From JAEDHM01 sp964368645 (GTDB taxonomy: Bacteria > Bacillota > Clostridia > Christensenellales > CAG-1252), in contig CAYJBY010000008.1 in assembly GCA_964368645.1 (NCBI GenBank), forward strand, positions 47,251 through 111,250: 64,000 nucleotides of DNA. Direction: 5' to 3'. Shown one piece after another: positions 58,202-64,000 of the stretch. Made by a program: the position numbers and the translations under genes. The notes beneath the pieces are model-generated. The model searched no databases and was not told where the DNA came from. It saw only the letters and a program-made list of their open reading frames with translations. Numbering within the stretch: the first letter of the stretch is position 1; the number at the start of each line of letters is the position of its first letter.

Positions 58202-59794
58202 TTATTGATTATCCACGGGGAACAGCTTTTCCACAATCAGAGCGCGAAGCTCCTCTATTCCCTCTCCCGTTTTGGCGGAAATCCTTACGCTGTCTAGGGC
58301 TACAGGCAGGATTATCTCCTCTTTTTGAGCGTCGCACTTGTTATAAACCGTGATTCGCGGTATAGCTCCTGCGCCGATTTCCTCTAAAACCTTAATCACC
58401 ACGTCGTATTTTGCGCTAAGCTCCGACTCGGAAGCGTCGGCAACCAATAACAGTAAGTCCGCATAACGGGTTTCGTCCAGTGTGGATTTGAAGGCATCGA
58501 CAAACTCGTGGGGTAAGCGGTTGATAAAACCTACCGTATCCGTTAGCAGGTATTCGCCCCTATCCTGCCAGACGTTGCGGCTCACCGAATCCAAGGTGGC
58601 GAAAAGCTTGTTTTCCTCCAGTACCCCTGCCTTGGTGATACGGTTCATAAGCGTACTCTTGCCTGCGTTGGTATAGCCTACGATTACCACGTTTTTCACG
58701 CCCTTTTCGCGGCGTTTGTTACGTCTTTCGTCCTGTCTTTGCTTGACCTTTTCCAGCTTATCGGTAATGAGGTTAATCCTATCGTATATATGCCGTCTGT
58801 CCAACTCCAGTTTGGTTTCGCCGCCGCCGCCCATAGCGTATAAGCCGCCGCGCTGACGGGATAACGCCTTTCCCTGCCCCGAAAGCGTGGGAAGCAAATG
58901 CTTAAGCGCGGCAAGCTCAACCTGTAGCTTACCCTCGGCGGTTGTGGCGTGTTTTGCAAAAATATCCAATATAAGCGTAGGGCGGTCGATAACCGTAAGC
59001 CCAAGCTCTTCCTCGATTTTGGCAACCTGCAAACTGCTAAGCTGGTGGTCGAAAATCACGGTTGCAATCCTGTTGACCTGACATATCAAGGATAGCTCCT
59101 TCAGCTTACCTGAGCCGACAAAAAACTCCTTATCGGGGCGGTCTTTTCGCTGAATAACGCTGTAAACAGGCTCGTAATCCAAGGTCGCCGCCAATGCGGA
59201 CAGCTCTGAAAGCGAGCTTTGGGCGTCCTTCGCTTGCGAGCAGTGAATCAATAAGGCGCGGTGGTTAGGCGCAACGTCCTGCGCGACTGCCGCTCCCTTG
59301 GTGCTGTGCTCCGCTTCGGTTATCCTGTCCATCAGCCTATCGTCGTCAAAATCCGCTCCCTTGTAGCGCAGACAGACTACGCTGTCGCCCTCTAAAAATG
59401 CGGCGTACAAATCCGTAACCCTTTTATCGGTGACGCCCACTGCCGCCATACAATCGTATTTTGCCGCCTTAAGAGCGGAAACGTCCGGTGCGGACAGCTC
59501 GCCCGAAGCGTTGGGGTGGGTGTGAATGCACCTTATGCCGTTAAGTCCTTTCTTACCGCGCTTTTGAGATAGGTCGGGGAGCTTGACGGTGGAGCAGTCG
59601 CCGATACCGAAGCCCACGATTCGCCCTCCGCGCGTTATAAAAACGGAAAATTCCCGATTATATCGGGAAGTTAATTCCGCCATCAACGCCAGCACGTCGC
59701 GGTCAACAAACAGATTTTTGTCATAATCCGTTTCCAAATCTTTCAGCTGCCAAAGGACAGCTCTTTTTATACCCTCGGTGTTTCCGTATATCAT
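58202..59794 (-). CDS. hflX: HflX GTPase with N-terminal JAMM-like extension
   Basis: A 530-residue ribosome-associated GTPase. Residues 190-360 are the HflX domain (VGSGKLKEL and RQRGGLYAMGGGGETKLELD). The G domain has GYTNAGKSTLMNRI, DTVGFI and NKCD. HflX splits stalled ribosomes. Ahead of it, about 130 extra residues include IHTHPNASGELSAPDVSAL, which fits the JAMM metal pattern H-x-H-x7-S-x2-D, with a possible Glu upstream in REFSVFITRGG. Similar extensions occur in other clostridial HflX proteins as far as I recall. The start is ATG at 59794; there is no ribosome site, and the promoter predicts a leaderless message. Confidence 0.9.
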   Translation of the reverse strand: MIYGNTEGIKRAVLWQLKDLETDYDKNLFVDRDVLALMAELTSRYNREFSVFITRGGRIVGFGIGDCSTVKLPDLSQKRGKKGLNGIRCIHTHPNASGELSAPDVSALKAAKYDCMAAVGVTDKRVTDLYAAFLEGDSVVCLRYKGADFDDDRLMDRITEAEHSTKGAAVAQDVAPNHRALLIHCSQAKDAQSSLSELSALAATLDYEPVYSVIQRKDRPDKEFFVGSGKLKELSLICQVNRIATVIFDHQLSSLQVAKIEEELGLTVIDRPTLILDIFAKHATTAEGKLQVELAALKHLLPTLSGQGKALSRQRGGLYAMGGGGETKLELDRRHIYDRINLITDKLEKVKQRQDERRNKRREKGVKNVVIVGYTNAGKSTLMNRITKAGVLEENKLFATLDSVSRNVWQDRGEYLLTDTVGFINRLPHEFVDAFKSTLDETRYADLLLLVADASESELSAKYDVVIKVLEEIGAGAIPRITVYNKCDAQKEEIILPVALDSVRISAKTGEGIEELRALIVEKLFPVDNQ

Positions 59795-59800
59795 AAGTAC

Positions 59801-59829
59801 AGTATAGCATTGAGCGTGTTGTTTTGCAA
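59801..59829 (-). promoter_or_regulatory. Promoter of hflX, leaderless type
   Basis: Minus-strand TTGCAA (59829-59824), 17-base spacer ending TGC, TATACT (59806-59801). Six bases separate the -10 box from the ATG, so +1 should be the A of the start codon. Confidence 0.7.
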
Positions 59830-59987
59830 TCGGTGTTGACAAGAATTGGGATTATCCGTTCCGAAAGCCTAGATTTACAGTCTTTAGCCTTGCGATTGAC
59901 GGTGAGCAAATACCCTTTCGCGTTGGACGATTATCAACCTGCGATTATCCCTGCAACCTAAGTAGAAAGGTGCCGTTAGCGCACTCC

Positions 59988-60683
59988 TTAGCGTTTGACA
60001 ATTACGTCGCCGCTGACAGGATCGATTAACAAAGCCCAATAGTCGCTGGGAGACGCGATATACGCCACGTACCAGTAGTACTCGCTCCCTGAGTTTTCTG
60101 CGTCGTTAATATACTTGACGTATATCTCCCTTGCATACTTTCCGTCCGCCTTTTCGGCGGCGACCTTTTCCGCGAAGTTTTCCTCCGCGATTTTCAACGC
60201 CTCCTCACTGTTGATTTTGTCCAACAGCTTATCGGTTAAAACTACGTTTTCCTCTGCGGTTGAGCTAATCACCGTAATCGAGGTTACCTCACCGATGTTT
60301 TTAAGCCCTGTCACCTCCGCGGTAAAGGAAGTGCCGAAAGTGTCCTTTGTCAAAGCCCCGGTCAGCTCGCCCGACGCTCCGATTAGCTTGAAGGTGTATT
60401 CGCAATTAAACAAATCCACGTGCAGGGGCGTGACCGTCAGGGTGGAAAAATCCTTTAGCTCGCCTGCGATTCCGTTGGCGATGAACATTTCCTCACTTCT
60501 GCCGCAGCTTAACGATACATTATAATTAGGAGTACAGCCTGCGTACAGCTCCTCTTGTATATAGCTGACACAACTATCGTCCGCAGTTTCGTCGTCAGCA
60601 GGCTTACAGCCTACGAAGGTACACGGTATCAGCAAACAGATAAATAAACATATTACGGTTACGGCAAATATTGATTTTTTCAT
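59988..60683 (-). CDS. Lipoprotein with PepSY-like C-terminus
   Basis: A 231-residue lipoprotein: signal helix then lipobox TFVGC, an acidic linker, a beta-rich middle, and a C-terminal domain YYWYVAYIASPSDYWALLID then GDVIVKR, which resembles a PepSY strand pair. The function is unknown. GAAGGAGAGAATT precedes the ATG. Confidence 0.7.
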   Translation of the reverse strand: MKKSIFAVTVICLFICLLIPCTFVGCKPADDETADDSCVSYIQEELYAGCTPNYNVSLSCGRSEEMFIANGIAGELKDFSTLTVTPLHVDLFNCEYTFKLIGASGELTGALTKDTFGTSFTAEVTGLKNIGEVTSITVISSTAEENVVLTDKLLDKINSEEALKIAEENFAEKVAAEKADGKYAREIYVKYINDAENSGSEYYWYVAYIASPSDYWALLIDPVSGDVIVKR

Positions 60684-60754
60684 AATTCTCTCCTTCAAAA
60701 AGTCAATATATGCTTATGTCGAAGCCTACGGGAATATTACTATACGCGCTTTAG

Positions 60755-60784
60755 TTGACAAAATGCCAACCGGCGTGTTATAAA
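60755..60784 (+). promoter_or_regulatory. Promoter of the 58-residue acidic protein
   Basis: TTGACA 60755-60760, 18-base spacer, TATAAA 60779-60784, 23 bases before the ATG. Confidence 0.75.
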
Positions 60785-60807
60785 TACTAAGTATCGGAGG
60801 TGATACA

Positions 60808-60984
60808 ATGAACAATTTGGAATTATCCTACCTCGCCGATGAGATGGACGAGGACTCCTTCGACTGGGAAGACGTCATACGGCAGGAAGCCGCCAACGCA
60901 GAGCAACACGACGCTAAGGATTTCAAGAGCAAATATCTTGATTTTTATGACGATATCAAAACCAGCCCTTATGACGATTGGTGA
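60808..60984 (+). CDS. 58-residue acidic protein
   Basis: A short gene with consensus promoter, perfect CGGAGGTGATACA ribosome site and its own terminator. The product (MNNLELSYLADEMDEDSFDW at the start, YLDFYDDIKTSPYDDW at the end) is strongly acidic, with no Cys and no membrane helix. I do not recognise it. The signals argue that it is expressed well. Confidence 0.75.
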   Translation: MNNLELSYLADEMDEDSFDWEDVIRQEAANAEQHDAKDFKSKYLDFYDDIKTSPYDDW

Positions 60985-61006
60985 GCCTAGCGCGAGCTTC
61001 GCTTGA

Positions 61007-61037
61007 AAAAAGAACACGCCTATAGCGTGTTCTTTTT
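61007..61037 (+). terminator. Intrinsic terminator
   Basis: AAAAAGAACACGC, loop CTATA, GCGTGTTCTTTTT. It can also act on the minus-strand V-ATPase transcript. Confidence 0.92.
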
Positions 61038-61090
61038 GTTTTGTATTAGTTTTTCATTAGCTTGCTAATTGAGCATAGCTTTAACGCGGT

Positions 61091-61726
61091 CTAGTTACTG
61101 CGTTTTTGAATCATTGACTTAACCTTCATCAAGCGTATCGTGTTAGCACGCTCGTTTTCGTCCAGTTTCATCGTGATGTACTTGATGGTTTCCTCAATGT
61201 TGGGAATCATTACGTATTCCAAAGCGTTGACTCTGCGGCGGTTTTTCTCGATTTCGTCGGCGAGCATATTGCAGGTCTTCTCCACCTCCGCCAATTTCAC
61301 CAGTTTTTCCACCAGTTCGGTAAGAGTAACTATGCTGTTATCCAAGCCCTCGGGAACCGTTATAAAGCTGTACGGATACTGCTCCTTCTTATCCACGGGG
61401 TCCAGTTTCAGCTCGGGAACTTCCACACTCATTACATTGCGGAAGCCTGTGGTTAAGGACAGCTCGAAGGACGGCATAGCGATAGCTTCCTGTATAACCG
61501 CGTCGTCTGCGCCTGCCCGTGCCAACATAAAGCCGGACAGTGCCTCGGTCAACTCCGGTTCAAGCTCCGTTCTCAGCCTTTTGTTCTCCTTGACGTACAG
61601 CATAAACTGCCGAACCATCTCGTCGGACTTATCCTTTAGCAGCTTGTGTCCCCTAACCGCCGTCTTGAGCCTTGCCTTTAACCGCGATAGCTCCATACGG
61701 GTGGGGTTGACGTTCATTCTTGCCAT
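61091..61726 (-). CDS. atpD: V-type ATP synthase subunit D
   Basis: A 211-residue coiled-coil central-stalk subunit. It starts MARMNVNPTRMELSRLKARL, the D-subunit signature, and ends with long helices (NALEYVMIPNIEETIKYITM). It transmits rotation in the V/A-type ATPase. The ATG directly follows the TAA of subunit B without a gap. Confidence 0.95.
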   Translation of the reverse strand: MARMNVNPTRMELSRLKARLKTAVRGHKLLKDKSDEMVRQFMLYVKENKRLRTELEPELTEALSGFMLARAGADDAVIQEAIAMPSFELSLTTGFRNVMSVEVPELKLDPVDKKEQYPYSFITVPEGLDNSIVTLTELVEKLVKLAEVEKTCNMLADEIEKNRRRVNALEYVMIPNIEETIKYITMKLDENERANTIRLMKVKSMIQKRSN

Positions 61727-63121
61727 TTATTTACCCTCGACTTCTTGTTTCGCCTTGTCGTAATACTTCTCTATAAAGGAATCTCTTATTCTCTTCAGCT
61801 CGGATCTCGGCAGTATTGTGAGCAATCTCCAGCCCAAGTCTAAGGTTTCCTCTATGGTACGGTTAACCTCGAAGCCTTGCGCTACGTACTGCTTTTCAAA
61901 TTCCTCCGCGAACTTTGCGTAAAGCTTGTCAACCTCGCTTAACGCCGCGTCGCCCAATATTGCCGCCAATTCCTTAGCTTCTTTACCCCTTGCATAAGCG
62001 GCGAAAAGCTGGTTCATCGTGTCGGCGTGATCCTCACGGGTTTTGCCCTTGCCTATACCCTTGTCCTTAAGACGGGACAAAGAAGGTAAAACGTCTATCG
62101 GAGGGATAACGTCCTTTTTATAAAGAGGACGGGATAGAAGTATCTGTCCCTCGGTGATATATCCCGTAAGGTCGGGTATGGGGTGAGTTTTGTCGTCTTC
62201 GGGCATAGTTAATATAGGTATTTGGGTAATACTGCCTTCTTTGCCCTTAATTCTGCCTGCTCTCTCGTACATTGTGGCAAGGTCGGTATAAAGGTAGCCG
62301 GGATAGCCGCGGCGACCGGGAACTTCCTTTCTTGCGGCGGAAACCTCTCTCAACGCCTCGGCGTAGTTGGTTATGTCCGTCATAATTACCAAAACGTGCA
62401 TACCGCATTCAAAAGCCAAATACTCTGCGGCGGTCAAAGCCATACGAGGAGTGGATATACGCTCGATTGCGGGGTCGTTGGCTAAGTTCATAAACAGTAC
62501 GGTTCTGTCGATTGCTCCAGTGCGCTTGAAGTCGGATATAAAGAAATCCGCTTCCTCGAAGGTAATACCTACCGCGGCGAATACGACTGCGAACTTGCTG
62601 TCGCTGTTAAGCACCTTAGCCTGTCTTGCAATCTGCGCCGCCAAATTGGCGTGCGGTAAGCCTGACGCGGAGAACACGGGGAGCTTCTGCCCTCTTACCA
62701 GAGTGTTAAGTCCGTCAATCGCGGAAATACCCGTCTGGATAAACTCGTCGGGATAGTCGCGGCTGTAGGGGTTGATAGGCTGACCGTTGATATCCATACG
62801 CTTGTCGGGGATAATCGGTGCGCCGCCGTCCTTGGGACGTCCCATTCCGTCGAAAACTCTGCCCAACATCTCGGGAGAAACCGCGAGTTCCAAACTCTTG
62901 CCCAAGAATCTTGCCTTGGAGGTGCTGATTTTCAAGCCTTGGCTGTTCTCGAACAACTGAACCAACGCCTTATCGTTCTCGACTTCCAGTACCTTACCGC
63001 GTCTTACGTCGCCGTTTTCCTGATAAATCTCCACCAGCTCGTTATACTTAACGCCGTTGACGCCGTCCACCAGCATAAGGGGACCGACTACTTCTTTTAT
63101 GGATCTGTATTCTTTTAACAT
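61727..63121 (-). CDS. atpB: V-type ATP synthase subunit B
   Basis: A 464-residue non-catalytic regulatory subunit. It shows SGLPHANLAAQIARQA in place of a P-loop, AIERISTPRMALTAAEYLAF, PGRRGYPGYLYTDLATMYERAG and RSELKRIRDSFIEKYY at the end. One base separates its start from the stop of subunit A. Confidence 0.97.
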   Translation of the reverse strand: MLKEYRSIKEVVGPLMLVDGVNGVKYNELVEIYQENGDVRRGKVLEVENDKALVQLFENSQGLKISTSKARFLGKSLELAVSPEMLGRVFDGMGRPKDGGAPIIPDKRMDINGQPINPYSRDYPDEFIQTGISAIDGLNTLVRGQKLPVFSASGLPHANLAAQIARQAKVLNSDSKFAVVFAAVGITFEEADFFISDFKRTGAIDRTVLFMNLANDPAIERISTPRMALTAAEYLAFECGMHVLVIMTDITNYAEALREVSAARKEVPGRRGYPGYLYTDLATMYERAGRIKGKEGSITQIPILTMPEDDKTHPIPDLTGYITEGQILLSRPLYKKDVIPPIDVLPSLSRLKDKGIGKGKTREDHADTMNQLFAAYARGKEAKELAAILGDAALSEVDKLYAKFAEEFEKQYVAQGFEVNRTIEETLDLGWRLLTILPRSELKRIRDSFIEKYYDKAKQEVEGK

Positions 63122-63122
63122 A

Positions 63123-64000
63123 TTACAGCTCTCCTTTGCTTATGAGAGAGGAGATTTCCTCTTTTATCTCGCTTTCTATCTTATCGAAATCGCTGAGCTT
63201 GCTTTCCTCAATGTACTTGCTGCGGCCTATCTTTTCGTTGACGGGTAATGCAAGTATGTCCTCTACGTCCACCAGCTTGTCGATAGCGTTCCTGCCCTGC
63301 TCGTACATTGTCAATATGAGCTTGAGCATACGAAGCTGTTTTTCAAGGGAAGCGTAGGTGTCTATCTCGTGGAAGGCGTTTTGATGCAAATAGTCCTCTC
63401 TTATGGATTTGGCTATTTCCATCGTGTAACGGTCGGCTGGCGATAAAGCGTCCATACCTACCAAGCGGACGATTTCGTCCAGCTCCGCCTCTTCCTGCAA
63501 AACTCTCACTGCCGCCTTACGGCAGTTATCCCAATCCGCGCTGACGTGGGTGTTAAACCAGTCTGCCAGCTTATCGCAGTAAAGGGAATAGCTTGTAAGC
63601 CAATCTATAGCAGGGAAATGACGCTTGTAAGCCAAGCTTGCGGACAAGCCCCAGAAAACCTTGACTATACGCAAAGTACCCTGAGAAACAGGCTCCGAAA
63701 GGTCGCCGCCGGGAGGAGATACTGCGCCTATTGCGGTGACACTGCCCAGTTTGTCCTCTTTGCCCAGTACCTCGACGATACCTGCTCTCTCGTAGAACTC
63801 CGCCAAACGGCTGGACAGATACGCAGGGTATCCTTCCTCGCCGGGCATCTCTTCCAATCTGCCTGACATTTCACGCAGAGCTTCCGCCCAACGGGAGGTA
63901 CTGTCCGCCATAATCGCTACGTTGTAACCCATATCGCGGAAGTACTCCGCAATGGTGATACCCGTATAGATGGACGCTTCACGCGCCGCAACGGGCATAT
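63123..64000 (-). CDS. atpA: V-type ATP synthase subunit A (partial, N-terminus beyond window)
   Basis: The C-terminal 292 residues of the catalytic subunit. Visible are MPVAAREASIYTGITIAEYF, IMADSTSRWAEALREMSGRL, PGEEGYPAYLSSRLAEFYER and SPPGGDLSEPVSQ, diagnostic of A subunits. The P-loop lies outside. Gene order A-B-D matches bacterial V/A-type operons, which translocate Na+ or H+; the ion depends on subunit K, not seen here. Confidence 0.96.
   Translation of the reverse strand, partial: MPVAAREASIYTGITIAEYFRDMGYNVAIMADSTSRWAEALREMSGRLEEMPGEEGYPAYLSSRLAEFYERAGIVEVLGKEDKLGSVTAIGAVSPPGGDLSEPVSQGTLRIVKVFWGLSASLAYKRHFPAIDWLTSYSLYCDKLADWFNTHVSADWDNCRKAAVRVLQEEAELDEIVRLVGMDALSPADRYTMEIAKSIREDYLHQNAFHEIDTYASLEKQLRMLKLILTMYEQGRNAIDKLVDVEDILALPVNEKIGRSKYIEESKLSDFDKIESEIKEEISSLISKGEL

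Noticed and set aside
1..64000. tRNA, rRNA or riboswitch genes
   Set aside because: No recognisable cloverleaf, rRNA core sequence or known riboswitch core was noticed by eye; a covariance-model search would be needed to exclude small RNAs.

Overview
The window reads as chromosomal DNA of an anaerobic, probably endospore-forming member of the Clostridia. The support is a germination protease (GPR) gene next to a divergent rpsT, a rubrerythrin-type oxidative-stress protein, an oxygen-labile [4Fe-4S] L-serine dehydratase, a V/A-type ATPase operon, an EFR1-type ferredoxin, a RumA-type methyltransferase and strong AGGAGG ribosome-binding sites. GC looks moderate. No rRNA, tRNA, CRISPR array or insertion sequence was seen. 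Genus and species cannot be named from this sequence alone.

Layout. 1-6.4 kb: a partial nitroreductase, a metallophosphoesterase lipoprotein, a PfkB sugar kinase with a promoter that predicts a leaderless mRNA, a four-domain flavin reductase-rubredoxin-rubrerythrin-rubredoxin protein, and a CPA2 antiporter. 6.9-13.9 kb (minus): a six-gene run of a giant double phosphoesterase, RluA-type pseudouridine synthase, LMW tyrosine phosphatase, cupin, ZIP transporter and RidA fusion. 14.2-16.1 kb: a VanZ-like protein with Ig-like repeats inserted between its first and second membrane segments. 16.3-17.1 kb: two tandemly duplicated, previously uncalled 29-residue membrane peptides, each behind a promoter with six phased CGC elements. 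17.2-32.8 kb: mainly housekeeping and metabolic genes (HAD hydrolase, M28-like peptidase, serine dehydratase, ABC-F, GIY-YIG, SDR, radical SAM, HD, cupin, RumA) plus a DUF4062-NTPase-TPR protein.

32.8-36.3 kb is an accessory-looking stretch richer in A+T: a decayed surface-protein remnant, a flavodoxin-fold reductase, a 41-residue ORF, an XRE repressor facing a zinc-ribbon gene across two operators, and a VOC protein. 36.6-42.5 kb carries a GPH-type transporter interrupted by an in-frame stop, a serine hydrolase coupled to it, a DUF2804 protein and a second MFS transporter. 42.6-47.7 kb is a plus-strand run: epimerase with a zinc-finger tail, EFR1 ferredoxin, response regulator, histidine kinase with no N-terminal sensor, Dabb protein, GNAT. 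48-64 kb: a small zinc-ribbon protein, an EF-G paralogue with a degenerate G4 motif, MurI, GPR, S20, a lipid kinase, an amino-acid ABC importer whose binding protein appears circularly permuted, a DUF4364-like protein, HflX (again a leaderless-type promoter), a lipoprotein, a 58-residue acidic protein, and V-ATPase D, B and partial A.

The strongest candidates for something new are the duplicated 29-residue peptide locus with its matching six-element promoter arrays (16.3-17.1 kb) and the circularly permuted binding protein (55.3-56.2 kb). Everything here is from reading the sequence; no database search was run.
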